From assembly GCA_020637985.1 (NCBI GenBank), contig JACKJK010000006.1, positions 124,001 through 188,000 on the forward strand: a DNA stretch of 64,000 nucleotides, written 5' to 3'. Each line of letters opens with the position of its first letter. The first letter of the stretch is position 1. The position numbers and the translations under genes are program-made. The DNA comes from Rhodobiaceae bacterium. GTDB taxonomy: Bacteria > Pseudomonadota > Alphaproteobacteria > Rhizobiales > Tepidamorphaceae. This document shows positions 24,183 through 33,377 of the stretch, in pieces. A model generated the notes under the pieces. That model saw nothing but the letters and a program-made list of their open reading frames with translations, was not told where the DNA came from and made no database searches.

Positions 24183-26804
24183 TCAGACGTCCTCGGCACC
24201 CCCGCCGACGAGGATCTCGCGGTGGCCCTTGGCGTTGGGCCGGCTGATGACGCCCTCTTCCTCCATGCGCTCGATCAGGGTTGCCGCGCGGTTGTAGCCG
24301 ATCGACAGGCGGCGCTGGATGTAGCTGGTCGAGGCCTTCTTGTCGCGCAGGACGACGGCGACGGCCTGGTCGTAGAGGTCGCCAGCTTCGCCGCCGGCGT
24401 CGATGGCCTCGGCACCGCCGATGGGGTCTTCCTCGGATTCCTCGGTGATTTCCTCCAGGTAGTCGGGCCGGCCCTGCGCCTTGAGGTGGGCGACGATCTT
24501 CTCAACCTCATCGTCGGTGACAAAGGGACCGTGCGCGCGGGTGATGCGGCCGCCGCCTTCCATGAACAGCATGTCGCCCTGGCCAAGCAGCTGCTCGGCG
24601 CCCTGCTCGCCGAGGATGGTGCGGCTGTCGATCTTCGAGGTGACCTGGAAGCTTATGCGGGTCGGGAAGTTGGCCTTGATGGTGCCGGTGATGACATCGA
24701 CGCTTGGGCGCTGGGTCGCCGTGATGATGTGGATGCCGGCGGCGCGCGCCATCTGGGCAAGGCGCTGGACGGCGCCTTCGATGTCCTTGCCGGCGACCAT
24801 CATCAGGTCGGCCATCTCGTCGACGATGACGACGAGATAGGGCATCGGCTCGAGCGCCATCTCCTCGTGTTCGTAGATCGCCTCGCCGGTTTCGGGATCG
24901 AAACCGGTCTGCACCGTGCGGGTGATGGTCTCGCCGGACTTGGCGGCGGCGGCAACGCGGGCGTTGAAGCCGTCGATGTTGCGCACGCCGAGCTTCGACA
25001 TCTTGCGGTAGCGGTCTTCCATCTCGCGCACTGTCCACTTCAGCGCCACCACCGCCTTCTTGGGGTCGGTGACGACGGGAGCGAGCAGGTGCGGGATGCC
25101 GTCGTAGACGGAGAGTTCCAGCATCTTGGGATCGATCATGATGAGCTTGCAGCGCTCCGGGTTGAGCCGGTAGAGCAGCGACAGGATCATGGTGTTGATG
25201 GCCACCGACTTGCCCGAGCCGGTGGTGCCGGCGATCAACAGGTGCGGCATGCGGGCGAGATCGGCGATCACCGGTTCGCCGCCGATGGTCTTGCCCAGGC
25301 ACAGCGGCAGCTTGGCCTTGTTCTTCTCGAAGTCCTCCGAAGCCAGCAGCTCGCGCAGGAACACGGTCTCGCGCTGGGAATTGGGCAGCTCGATGCCGAT
25401 GGCGTTGCGGCCGGGGACGACGGCGACGCGCGCGGCGATCGCGCTCATCGAGCGGGCGATATCGTCGGCCAGCCCGATGACGCGCGAGGACTTGGTGCCG
25501 GGCGCCGGCTCCAGCTCGTAGAGGGTGACGACCGGGCCGGGGTGGACGTTGAGGATCTCGCCGCGCACGCCGAAGTCGTCGAGCACGCCCTCGAGCAGGC
25601 GGGCGTTCTGCTCCAGCGCATCGGCGCTGAGCTTGGTCTTGGCGACCTTCGGCGGCTCGCCAAGCAGATTGAGCGGCGGTAGTTCGTAGAAGTCGTTGGG
25701 CAGCAGCGAGGGCTGCGCCTCCATGCGCGCGCGTCGGCCCTGCTTGAGTTCGCCACGCATCGACTGGACCCGGGCAGAGGCCGGCGGTGCGGACCCGATA
25801 TCCTCGCCGTAGTCGTCTCCGTAGTCGGCGTCGTAGTCGTCAAGTTCGCGCCGGGAGGCAGACGGCGGGGCATAGATGTCGGCATCGGCTTGTGCGGCGT
25901 ACGGATGGGCGGTCGCCGGGGCAGGTTGCGAATGCGCAAACCCCGGCTCGATCCGGCCGCCGCCGGCTGTCGGCACCGGCTCGTCGGCGAACTCGCCGAA
26001 AAGACTGCGAACCGAAAGGACCTTCGGCTTGCGCCGGGTGCGGATGCGCATCAACCACGACTTGAGCGAGATTGCCCAGTGCAACAGGACACCGAGGCCG
26101 ATCAGGCCATAACCGCCCTCGGAAGCATCGCCATCGGTCTCATCGTCGTCCGCGAAATCCTCATCTGTTTTGCTGACGTTCGTTGCACCACGGTCATGGC
26201 GGGTCCACAGCAGGCCGCTGCCCCAGCCGATGCCGGCGATCGCGGCGGCAGCGAAGACGGCGACGAGCGGCACCCGCGCCAGCGACCCGATGAAGGACGA
26301 CAGCACGAAACGTGGCATCGCGACGATCGCCTCACCGACAAAGCCGCCAAGACCCACAGGCAGCGGCCAGGTCTGCGGCGCCGGGAAAACGGCGGCGGCC
26401 GCGGCGGCCGAGACAATGCCGCCAAGGCAGGCTGCAGCGCGCCAGACTGGTGTGCCTATGCCCTGATGTCGGACCAGACGCAGCGCGAAGGCGGCAAACG
26501 GCGCGGCAATCCAGAATGCGGCGAGGCCGAAGACCTGCATGGACAGGTCGGCAAGGATCGCTCCGGGCAGGCCGAGAAGGTTCTGCGCGGCGCTCCTTGT
26601 CGCATGATTGAGGCTCGGATCATCGACCGACCAGGTCGCGAGGGCAGCAATGAAGGCCACAACTCCCGCGAAGATCGCCGCACCGGCGATGTAGCGGACC
26701 ATTGCGCGCAGGCGCTTGGCAACGCGGTCGAGGAAGGTTTCGTCGCCCCTGAAGGCACTGGCATCGATGAGGGGCGCGTCGTTGATTGGGCGCGTCACAC
26801 GCAT
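24183..26804 (-). CDS. ftsK: DNA translocase FtsK
   Basis: FtsK anchors at the division septum and pumps DNA to resolve the chromosome terminus. The 873-aa protein has about four N-terminal membrane helices (roughly residues 37-190), a charged linker, a RecA-like motor with Walker A TGSGKS at about residue 528 and Walker B VVIVDEMADLMM. It ends in a C-terminal winged-helix gamma domain (RRLSIGYNRAATLIERMEEEGVI) that reads KOPS sequences. A perfect CtrA-type box lies 87 nt upstream of the start. Confidence 0.96.
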   Translation of the reverse strand: MRVTRPINDAPLIDASAFRGDETFLDRVAKRLRAMVRYIAGAAIFAGVVAFIAALATWSVDDPSLNHATRSAAQNLLGLPGAILADLSMQVFGLAAFWIAAPFAAFALRLVRHQGIGTPVWRAAACLGGIVSAAAAAAVFPAPQTWPLPVGLGGFVGEAIVAMPRFVLSSFIGSLARVPLVAVFAAAAIAGIGWGSGLLWTRHDRGATNVSKTDEDFADDDETDGDASEGGYGLIGLGVLLHWAISLKSWLMRIRTRRKPKVLSVRSLFGEFADEPVPTAGGGRIEPGFAHSQPAPATAHPYAAQADADIYAPPSASRRELDDYDADYGDDYGEDIGSAPPASARVQSMRGELKQGRRARMEAQPSLLPNDFYELPPLNLLGEPPKVAKTKLSADALEQNARLLEGVLDDFGVRGEILNVHPGPVVTLYELEPAPGTKSSRVIGLADDIARSMSAIAARVAVVPGRNAIGIELPNSQRETVFLRELLASEDFEKNKAKLPLCLGKTIGGEPVIADLARMPHLLIAGTTGSGKSVAINTMILSLLYRLNPERCKLIMIDPKMLELSVYDGIPHLLAPVVTDPKKAVVALKWTVREMEDRYRKMSKLGVRNIDGFNARVAAAAKSGETITRTVQTGFDPETGEAIYEHEEMALEPMPYLVVIVDEMADLMMVAGKDIEGAVQRLAQMARAAGIHIITATQRPSVDVITGTIKANFPTRISFQVTSKIDSRTILGEQGAEQLLGQGDMLFMEGGGRITRAHGPFVTDDEVEKIVAHLKAQGRPDYLEEITEESEEDPIGGAEAIDAGGEAGDLYDQAVAVVLRDKKASTSYIQRRLSIGYNRAATLIERMEEEGVISRPNAKGHREILVGGGAEDV

Positions 26805-26890
26805 GAACTTCCGAACTCCGGCTCAAGGACGTGGCGGGCGCAAACCCGAGGTGGATTCCGCCTGGTTGCGCCAAGGGTATGCCGGTGCGG

Positions 26891-26905
26891 TTAAACCGCG
26901 CTTAA
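26891..26905. promoter_or_regulatory. CtrA-type binding box upstream of ftsK
   Basis: TTAA-N7-TTAA, with spacer ACCGCGC on the plus strand, is an exact match to the CtrA full-site consensus. It is 87 nt upstream of the ftsK ATG and in a suitable promoter position. No CtrA gene is in the window, so regulation is inferred. Confidence 0.6.
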
Positions 26906-26924
26906 CCTCGTTTGCCGCGGAGGA

Positions 26925-26955
26925 TAAAAAAACCCGGGCGCCGAAGCGCCCGGGT
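26925..26955 (-). terminator. Intrinsic terminator of the glnK-amtB unit
   Basis: On the minus strand a perfect 10-bp stem (ACCCGGGCGC, loop TTCG, then GCGCCCGGGT) runs into seven or more Ts. It lies 45 nt past the amtB stop codon. The extra-stable TTCG loop and T run make this the clearest intrinsic terminator in the window. Confidence 0.93.
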
Positions 26956-26999
26956 CAGCCTGGCGGTCGTGGCAACCGGGGTTGCCACTGGGAGAAAAC

Positions 27000-28370
27000 C
27001 TACAGGCGCTGGCTGCCAGTGCCGAATTCCGGATAGGCCTCGACGCCGACTTCGGCCTTGTCCAGACCGATCGATTCGTCTTCCGCCGAGACACGCACGC
27101 CGAGGGTCATCTTGAGGATGAACCACAGGACCGAAGTGGCGACGACGGTGAACACGCCGAAGGCGGCAACGCCGATGAACTGCGTCACGAAGCTCGTGTC
27201 GGCATTCGACAGCGGCACTGCCATAGTGCCCCAGATGCCGGCGAGCAGGTGCACGGGAATGGCACCGACCACATCGTCGATCTTCAGCTTGTCGAGCAGC
27301 GGCACCGCGAAGACCACGATGATGCCACCGATCGCGCCGATGAGGATGGCGAGGCCGGCGCTGGGCTGCAGCGGCTCGGCGGTGATCGCGACAAGGCCGG
27401 CGAGCGCGCCGTTGAGCGCCATGGTGACGTCGACCTTCTTGTAGATCACCTGCGTCAGGATCATGACCGCGACAACACCGCCGCATGCGGCAAGGTTGGT
27501 GTTGGCGAAGATGCGCGAGATGTCGGTGACATCACCCAGCGTACCCATGGCGAGCTGCGAGGCGCCGTTGAAACCGAACCAGCCGAGCCACAGGATGAAT
27601 GTGCCCAGCGTGGCGAGCGGGATCGAGGAGCCCGGCATGACGTGAACCGAGCCGTCCTTGCCGTACTTGCCGGAGCGTGCGCCGATGATGAGCGCGCCGG
27701 TCAAAGCCGCCCAGCCACCGACCGAGTGCACGATCGTGGAACCGGCGAAATCGGAGAAGCCCATCTCCGACAGCCAACCGCCGCCCCACTGCCAGGAGCC
27801 GGTGATCGGGTAGAAGACGCCGGTGAGAACCGCGGTGAAGATAAAGAACGACCACATCTTCACGCGTTCGGCGACCGTGCCCGAGACGATCGAAGCGGTC
27901 GCGGCGACGAACACCATCTGGAAGAACCAGTCGGAGGCAGCGGAATAGCCGGTCTCCAGGTCCGATCCGCCGACATCCTCGAAACCCTTGATGCCGGGAA
28001 TGCCGTACCAGCCGCCGCTGGCGGCGACGTCGTTGTACATGAGATTGTAACCGACCACCCAGAACATGATGCCGGCAATTGAGTAGAGGCCGATGTTCTT
28101 GAGACACTGCATCGACACGTTCTTGGTGCGCACGAGACCGGCTTCCAGCATGGCAAATCCGGCGGCCATGAACATCACCAGGAAGCCGCCCATGAGGAAC
28201 AGCAGCGTGTTGAAGATGTAAGCGGTTTCGCTCTTGGCCGCATCGACGGCGGCAGTCAGCGCTTCCGCTGTCACGTCCTGCGACAATGCCGGCACGGCGG
28301 TCAGCACCAGCAGCGCGGATGCGCCGAGAAGACGGCCGCCGAGCGCCTTGGTTGAGACTTTGAGTTCCAT
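27000..28370 (-). CDS. amtB: Ammonium transporter AmtB
   Basis: AmtB conducts ammonium across the inner membrane. The 456-aa protein has a signal-like N-terminus ending near VPALSQD and about eleven membrane helices. Conserved pieces include FLMGGFLVMFMAAGFAMLEAGLVRTKN, the first pore histidine in TIVHSVGGWAALTG and the second in IPVHLLAGIWGT. It follows glnK by 39 nt. GlnK blocks the AmtB pore when nitrogen is sufficient, so the pair is a functional unit. Confidence 0.96.
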   Translation of the reverse strand: MELKVSTKALGGRLLGASALLVLTAVPALSQDVTAEALTAAVDAAKSETAYIFNTLLFLMGGFLVMFMAAGFAMLEAGLVRTKNVSMQCLKNIGLYSIAGIMFWVVGYNLMYNDVAASGGWYGIPGIKGFEDVGGSDLETGYSAASDWFFQMVFVAATASIVSGTVAERVKMWSFFIFTAVLTGVFYPITGSWQWGGGWLSEMGFSDFAGSTIVHSVGGWAALTGALIIGARSGKYGKDGSVHVMPGSSIPLATLGTFILWLGWFGFNGASQLAMGTLGDVTDISRIFANTNLAACGGVVAVMILTQVIYKKVDVTMALNGALAGLVAITAEPLQPSAGLAILIGAIGGIIVVFAVPLLDKLKIDDVVGAIPVHLLAGIWGTMAVPLSNADTSFVTQFIGVAAFGVFTVVATSVLWFILKMTLGVRVSAEDESIGLDKAEVGVEAYPEFGTGSQRL

Positions 28371-28409
28371 GATTTGGTTACCCCTTGCAGAATACGAACG
28401 CCGAACGCT

Positions 28410-28748
28410 TCAAAGCGCTTCGGCGTCTGTTTCCCCGGTGCGGATCCGCACGACCTGATCGATGCCGTAGACGAAGATCTTGCCGTCGCCGATCTGGCCG
28501 GTCCGTGCGGCCTTGGCGATGGTCTCGACGACCTGATCGACAAGCTTCTTGTCGACCGCGACCTCGATCTTCAGCTTCGGGAGGAAGCTCACGGCGTATT
28601 CGGTGCCGCGGTAGATTTCCGTGTGGCCCTTCTGCCGGCCATAGCCCTTCACCTCGGTGACGGTCAGCCCCTGAACGCCGATCCCTGTCAGCGCCTCGCG
28701 GACCTCATCGAGTTTGAACGGCTTGATGATCGCCATGACGATTTTCAT
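28410..28748 (-). CDS. glnK: Nitrogen regulatory protein P-II
   Basis: The 112-aa trimeric PII protein senses 2-oxoglutarate, ATP/ADP and, through uridylylation, glutamine. MKIVMAIIKPFKLDEV starts the protein, and the T-loop tyrosine Y51 lies in GHTEIYRGTEY. The C-terminal signature GDGKIFVYGIDQVVRIRTGE is intact. An upstream extension of 34 codons in frame is not part of the family. Linkage to amtB argues for GlnK over GlnB. The 296-bp upstream gap is partly AT-rich; no good sigma-54 promoter was recognised by eye. Confidence 0.95.
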   Translation of the reverse strand: MKIVMAIIKPFKLDEVREALTGIGVQGLTVTEVKGYGRQKGHTEIYRGTEYAVSFLPKLKIEVAVDKKLVDQVVETIAKAARTGQIGDGKIFVYGIDQVVRIRTGETDAEAL

Positions 28749-29044
28749 GCCTGTCACCCCGTATTCTTTTCGTTGCACTCCGCCGCCGGGGTCTGTCCCG
28801 CGCGGCGCAAGTCCCCGTCGATTGGTCGCAGGCGCCATTACGAAAAACACCAGGCCCGACCGGGATCCCGCATGAAGGGAATCAAGACTCGTGCCAGAAT
28901 CGTCTATGTCTATTATGCTGTTGATTTTACATAATTATTTTAGGTCGATAGCCGGGGGCGGAAAAATCCGGAGAGATAGATGCCTAAATATTCAGCGTGA
29001 TTTCGTTATCAAAATATTTATGCCTATATTTTAGTCATACACGA

Positions 29045-29902
29045 TCACCGACGTAGGCGAACCAGCCCTTCCTGGGCGACGGAAGCGACCAGGACGCCAT
29101 CGCTTGTATAGATCGAACCGCGGTTGAAGCCGCGGCTGGAGCAGGAACTGGTGCTGTCCTGGCAATAGAGCAGCCATTCATCCGCCCTGAAAGGCCGGTG
29201 GAACCACATGGCGTGATCGAGGCTGGCGGCCTGAATGTCGTCGTCGAATACGGAGCGGCCGTGCGCCAGCATCGAGGTGTCGAGCAGCATCAGGTCCGAG
29301 GCATAGGCGAGCACGCACTGATGCAGAGAGGGATCGTCGGGCAGAGCGCCGGAGGTGCGAATCCAGACGTTGCGGACCGGCTGCGTCGGTTTCGACGAGA
29401 AGAAGTGCTCCAGACTCGTTGGGCGGACTTCGATCGGGCGTTCGCGCATCCAGTAGCGGCGCACCGGTTCGGTGGCGTGCTGAAGGTATTTTTCCTTCAG
29501 TTCGGTGTCGGAGGGCAGTGCGTCGGGTGGCGGGACATCTGGCATTTGCGCCTGGTAGTCGAGACCCGTCTCGGGGCGCTGGAAGGAGGCGGCCATCGAG
29601 AAGATCGCGCGGCCGTGCTGGATCGCAACGATGCGGCGGGTGGTGAAGCTCTTGCCGTCGCGGATGCGGTCGACTTCGTAGATGATCGGAATCGTGGGGT
29701 CGCCCGGCAGCAGGAAATATCCATGCAGGGAATGGCACTGCCAATCCGCGACCGTGCGGGTCGCGGCAACCAGCGCCTGGCCAATGACCTGGCCGCCGAA
29801 GACGCGCTGCCAGCTCGATTGCGGCGAGCGGCCGCGGAACAGGTTCTCTTCAAGGCGCTCCAGATCGAGTGTATCCAGCAGCTGATCGACCGCGGAAATC
29901 AT
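29045..29902 (-). CDS. tesB: Acyl-CoA thioesterase II
   Basis: TesB hydrolyses medium- to long-chain acyl-CoA to free fatty acid and CoA. The 285-aa double-hotdog protein matches the family: ENLFRGRSPQSSWQRVFGGQVIGQAL near the N-terminus, LHGYFLLPGDP, and the C-terminal half with SLDHAMWFHRPFRADEWLLY and SRGFNRGSIYTSDG. The ATG at 29902 gives the family start; the frame is open 60 codons upstream without similarity. It is divergent from the monooxygenase gene at 30063. Confidence 0.94.
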   Translation of the reverse strand: MISAVDQLLDTLDLERLEENLFRGRSPQSSWQRVFGGQVIGQALVAATRTVADWQCHSLHGYFLLPGDPTIPIIYEVDRIRDGKSFTTRRIVAIQHGRAIFSMAASFQRPETGLDYQAQMPDVPPPDALPSDTELKEKYLQHATEPVRRYWMRERPIEVRPTSLEHFFSSKPTQPVRNVWIRTSGALPDDPSLHQCVLAYASDLMLLDTSMLAHGRSVFDDDIQAASLDHAMWFHRPFRADEWLLYCQDSTSSCSSRGFNRGSIYTSDGVLVASVAQEGLVRLRR

Positions 29903-30062
29903 GCCTACCCCCAGAGTTTGCCGGCAACAGAGACAAGCAGGTTCACCGGCGCTTTGAAAGCCGCGACGCGAGCATATGTGACATGCAGCCGCACAAGACC
30001 AGTAAGCCGGTTGCTTTGGCGCGTCGGCGCGCCATGATGGCGGCGCAGGCAGGACAGGTGTC

Positions 30063-31304
30063 ATGATCCGGCAGGAACGCATTCACGATATCGCCATCGT
30101 CGGCGCAGGCCCGGCGGGGCTGGCGCTTGCGCTGGCAATGAAGGCGGCCGCAGGAGCGCGGATCGATGTTGCCGTCGTCGACCGGGCCTCTGGCGAGGTT
30201 GCACCCGATCCGCGCGGATGGGCGATCGCGGAAGGGCCACGGCGCGTCCTCGACGGGCTCGGCGCGTGGGCGCCAGTCGCCGCGCAGAGCGGGCAGGTCA
30301 CGGAAATGGTGATTTCCGATTCGCCGCTGCGCGATGCGGTGCGTCCGCCGATCCTCAACCTTCCCGCACTCGCCGGTGGCGCGGACGCAGGCGAAGACGC
30401 GGTCGCATGGATCGTTCCCGCAGGGGCGTTGCATGCGGCACTGATGGACCTTGCCCGCGAAAGCGACATTGATTTCCATTTCGGTGCGGGCGTGACGGGC
30501 CTTGAGCGCACAGGCGCGCACGCAGCGCTTGCCATGGAGAACGGGGCCACGATTGCAGCGCGCCTCGTGGTTGCCGCCGATGGCGCACGCTCACGGTTGC
30601 GCAAGATGGCCGGCATTCGCACGGTCGGCTGGGACTACGACCAGTTCGGGATCGTCACGACGGTCTCGCACGAGTTCCCGCACGAAGGACGGGCGTTCCA
30701 GCACTTCCTGCCGGGCGGTCCGTTCGCGCTGCTGCCGCTGCCGGGCAACGAGTCGTCGGTGGTGTGGACCGAGCCGGCCGACAAGGCGTGCCGGCTGCTG
30801 GAACTGGGGGAACTGGAGTTCCTCGCCGAGCTTGCCCTGCGCGCCGGGCCGGAATTGGGCGAGTTCGAGCTTGCCGGGCCGCGTGGCGGCTATCCGCTCA
30901 ACCTGATGATGGCGCGGCAGTTCGCGGCGCAGCGGCTGGCGCTCATCGGCGATGCGGCGCACCGCGTGCATCCGCTCGCCGGCCAGGGGCTGAACCTCGG
31001 ACTGAAGGACGTCGCGGCGCTGGCGGAAGTCATCATCGACAGCATGCGGCTCGGGATCGATCCAGGCGCGGTTACCCAGTTGCAGCGCTACGAACGCTGG
31101 CGGAGGTTCGACGTGTTCCAGATGGCGGTGGCGACCGACGCGCTCAACCGGATTTTTGCCCCCGACATCGCGCCATTGCGCATGCTGCGCGACCTCGGCA
31201 TGGGGATCGTCGACCGGTCCGGACTACTGAAGAAATGGATGCTGCGGGAGGCATCGGGAACAACAGGGACGTTGCCAAAGCTTGTTCAGGGCCAGCCGCT
31301 GTAG
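30063..31304 (+). CDS. UbiH/UbiF/COQ6-family FAD-dependent monooxygenase
   Basis: These flavoprotein hydroxylases add ring hydroxyls in ubiquinone synthesis. The 413-aa protein has the N-terminal FAD motif IAIVGAGPAGLALALAM, the middle VVAADGARSRLR motif and the C-terminal GDAAHRVHPLAGQGLNLGLKD signature. Which ring position it hydroxylates cannot be told from the sequence. The start ATG at 30063 follows a GGACAGG site. Confidence 0.93.
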   Translation: MIRQERIHDIAIVGAGPAGLALALAMKAAAGARIDVAVVDRASGEVAPDPRGWAIAEGPRRVLDGLGAWAPVAAQSGQVTEMVISDSPLRDAVRPPILNLPALAGGADAGEDAVAWIVPAGALHAALMDLARESDIDFHFGAGVTGLERTGAHAALAMENGATIAARLVVAADGARSRLRKMAGIRTVGWDYDQFGIVTTVSHEFPHEGRAFQHFLPGGPFALLPLPGNESSVVWTEPADKACRLLELGELEFLAELALRAGPELGEFELAGPRGGYPLNLMMARQFAAQRLALIGDAAHRVHPLAGQGLNLGLKDVAALAEVIIDSMRLGIDPGAVTQLQRYERWRRFDVFQMAVATDALNRIFAPDIAPLRMLRDLGMGIVDRSGLLKKWMLREASGTTGTLPKLVQGQPL

Positions 31305-31331
31305 GATCACCTCCCGCCGCGGCCAAGGTCT

Positions 31332-31571
31332 TCAGTCGTCGAGCGGGCGGGCCTCGCCGGGCAGCATGATCGGGATGCCGTCGCGGATCGGGTAGGCAAG
31401 ATGCGCGGCGCGGCTGATCAGTTCCTGTGCCTCGGCATCGTATTCGAGGCCGGTCTTGGTTACCGGGCAGACGAGGATTTCCAGCAGCTTGGGGTCGATG
31501 TTGCCGGCGGCGCGGCGCGGTGCCTGGCGGGCGGCGGCGTCGGGACCTGATGCAGGTTCTCGGGTGCTCAT
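31332..31571 (-). CDS. Trm112-like protein (DUF343)
   Basis: The 79-aa protein contains the Trm112 motif LLEILVCPVTKTGLEYD and the closing HLAYPIRDGIPIMLPGEAR. Bacterial members resemble YcaR, and several stabilise methyltransferases, though no partner is evident here. The family core begins near residue 26, after a disordered N-terminal extension. It has a GAGG ribosome site and follows the LON-domain gene by 31 nt. Confidence 0.9.
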   Translation of the reverse strand: MSTREPASGPDAAARQAPRRAAGNIDPKLLEILVCPVTKTGLEYDAEAQELISRAAHLAYPIRDGIPIMLPGEARPLDD

Positions 31572-31602
31572 GCTTGGGTCCTCGCGGTGTCTGCGGCGTG
31601 GT

Positions 31603-32265
31603 TCATTGCAGCCCCTCGCCCTCGCCGTCGTCCATGAGGACGCGCTCGGTGATCGCGATCAGCATTTCGGAGCGTTCGCGCGCGTCACGCGCCTCCAGCA
31701 GCGCCTGCTTCTCGCGCGGACCGTAGGGGCTCATCATCGACAGGATGTTGACGAGCGTCTCGCTCGGCGTGGCGTCTATGTCATCCCAGTCGGCGTCGAG
31801 GTCGTTGGCCTCGAGGAAGGCTTCGAGCGTCTCGATGAGGCGCGGCCGATCGATGCCGAGATCGTTGCCGGGGGGAAGGAAATCCGCCCGGTACGGCTTC
31901 GTGTCGATGCGGCACACGCGGTAGAGGGTTTCCTCGGTGAGTTCGCTGACCACGTCAAAGCGACTGATCCCGGTCAGCGTGATGAGGATGCGCCCGTCGC
32001 CGGTCTCCTGGAAGGCGGTGATGCGGCCGGCGCATCCCACGCGCGACAGCGGCGGCAGGTTGGAGGCTTCGGTTCCCGGCAGCGGCTGGACCATGCCGAT
32101 CAGCCGGTTGCCGGCCAGCGCTGCATCCACCATGGCGAGATAGCGCGGCTCGAAGATGTTCAGCGGCATCTCGCTGCGCGGCAGCAACAAGGCTCCCGAC
32201 AGGGGAAAGACCGGCAGGACGTCCGGCAAATCCGCGGGTCCCGTATATGCGTTGTTGATGCCCAT
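31603..32265 (-). CDS. LON N-terminal domain protein
   Basis: The 220-aa protein is a lone LON substrate-binding domain, without the AAA or protease parts of the Lon protease. It starts with DVLPVFPLSGALLLPRSEMPLNIFEPRYLAM, the hallmark of the family, followed by GCAGRITAF and the C-terminal helical bundle. The role is unknown. It lies between the thioredoxin-TPR gene (54-nt gap) and the Trm112-like gene in one probable operon. Confidence 0.9.
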   Translation of the reverse strand: MGINNAYTGPADLPDVLPVFPLSGALLLPRSEMPLNIFEPRYLAMVDAALAGNRLIGMVQPLPGTEASNLPPLSRVGCAGRITAFQETGDGRILITLTGISRFDVVSELTEETLYRVCRIDTKPYRADFLPPGNDLGIDRPRLIETLEAFLEANDLDADWDDIDATPSETLVNILSMMSPYGPREKQALLEARDARERSEMLIAITERVLMDDGEGEGLQ

Positions 32266-32319
32266 CCGATCCGTCGTGCGAAGAAGGCAACGTCAATGGC
32301 GTTGCGATTGTTCCGATCT

Positions 32320-33246
32320 TCAGGAAAACAGCACGGACGCCAGCATCCGGCGGCCTTCCTGGGTCGCCTCGTCCTTCGGCCCCCAGACCTCGAAGAACTG
32401 CAGCAGCTGCCTGCGGGCGCCATCGTCGTCCCAGTTGCGGTCGCGACGGACGATCTCGACCAGTTCGCGGGCCGCGGCCTCGCGCTCGCCGCGCGCATTG
32501 AGCGACATGGCAAGATCGAAGCGGGCCTGGTGGTTCGCCGGATTGGCGTCGAGTTGCGCCAGCAGGCCCGCGGTGTCGCCGATGTCGGCGGCCTTTTCGG
32601 CAAGATCAATGGCCGCCTGTGCGGAGACGATCGCACCCTCTGACTGGATCTCCTGCGGTGCGCTCGCCAGCACCTCGCGCGCCTGCGCGGTGTCGCCAAG
32701 CTCGACCAGCGCCTTCGCCAGGCCGCCGATGGCATGCGCGCTGGCGGGATCGCCCTGGAGCACCGTGGCGTAGGCCTGGGCGGCTTCCTCGGCGCGGCCG
32801 TCGACAAGCGCGGCGTCTGCCGCCTCCAGCAATGCCTTGACATCGGCACCCGGCGCGGCATCGCCAAGCAGGCGCGAAATGAAGGCCTTCACCTGCCCCT
32901 CGGGCAGCGCGCCCATGAAACCGTCGACCGGGCGGCCCTTGTCGAAGGCGAAGACGGCGGGGATCGACTGGACGCCGAGCTGGCCGGCGATCTGCGGGTG
33001 CTCGTCGATGTTCATCTTGACGAGTTTCACCGCGCCGCCCGCCGCGCGCACCGCAGCCTCCAGCACCGGCGTCAGCGCCTTGCAGGGTCCGCACCAAGGC
33101 GCCCAGAAGTCGACGAGCACCGGCACCTGCTGCGAAGTCTCGATGACGTCGCGCATGAAGTCCTGCGTCGTGGTGTCCTTGATGAGGTCGCTGCCGCCCG
33201 CCTTGGCGGCAGGACCCGCGCCGATCAGGCCGTCGTTCATGCTCAT
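32320..33246 (-). CDS. Thioredoxin-TPR chaperone-like protein (CnoX/YbbN family)
   Basis: The 308-aa protein has a thioredoxin domain with the active site WCGPC at residues 51-55, followed by a tetratricopeptide-like C-terminal region. Related E. coli CnoX protects proteins under oxidative stress; unlike E. coli CnoX, whose site is SxxC, this one keeps both cysteines, so it may be redox-active. Two in-frame ATGs lie at 33246 and 33240; the first is used. It begins a trx-LON-Trm112 run. Confidence 0.92.
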   Translation of the reverse strand: MSMNDGLIGAGPAAKAGGSDLIKDTTTQDFMRDVIETSQQVPVLVDFWAPWCGPCKALTPVLEAAVRAAGGAVKLVKMNIDEHPQIAGQLGVQSIPAVFAFDKGRPVDGFMGALPEGQVKAFISRLLGDAAPGADVKALLEAADAALVDGRAEEAAQAYATVLQGDPASAHAIGGLAKALVELGDTAQAREVLASAPQEIQSEGAIVSAQAAIDLAEKAADIGDTAGLLAQLDANPANHQARFDLAMSLNARGEREAAARELVEIVRRDRNWDDDGARRQLLQFFEVWGPKDEATQEGRRMLASVLFS

Positions 33247-33377
33247 GTCTTTCGCTTTCCAGAAATCGCTCGGCGGAAGCCGCGGTTGTCTGCGCCTTCC
33301 TATCACGTTTTGCCGCAAATGGTGCGGAAGGTGTCGGATGTGAAGGGCCGTGCGGCGGCTGGTCGCTCTTGCGGCGG

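Noticed and set aside
24024..25682. Plus-strand open frame (552 codons) opposite ftsK
   Set aside because: Antisense shadow of the ftsK motor domain; ftsK motifs are intact on the minus strand.
28749..29044. Sigma-54 promoter for glnK-amtB
   Set aside because: No site with both GG and GC elements at the right spacing was found by eye in the upstream gap.
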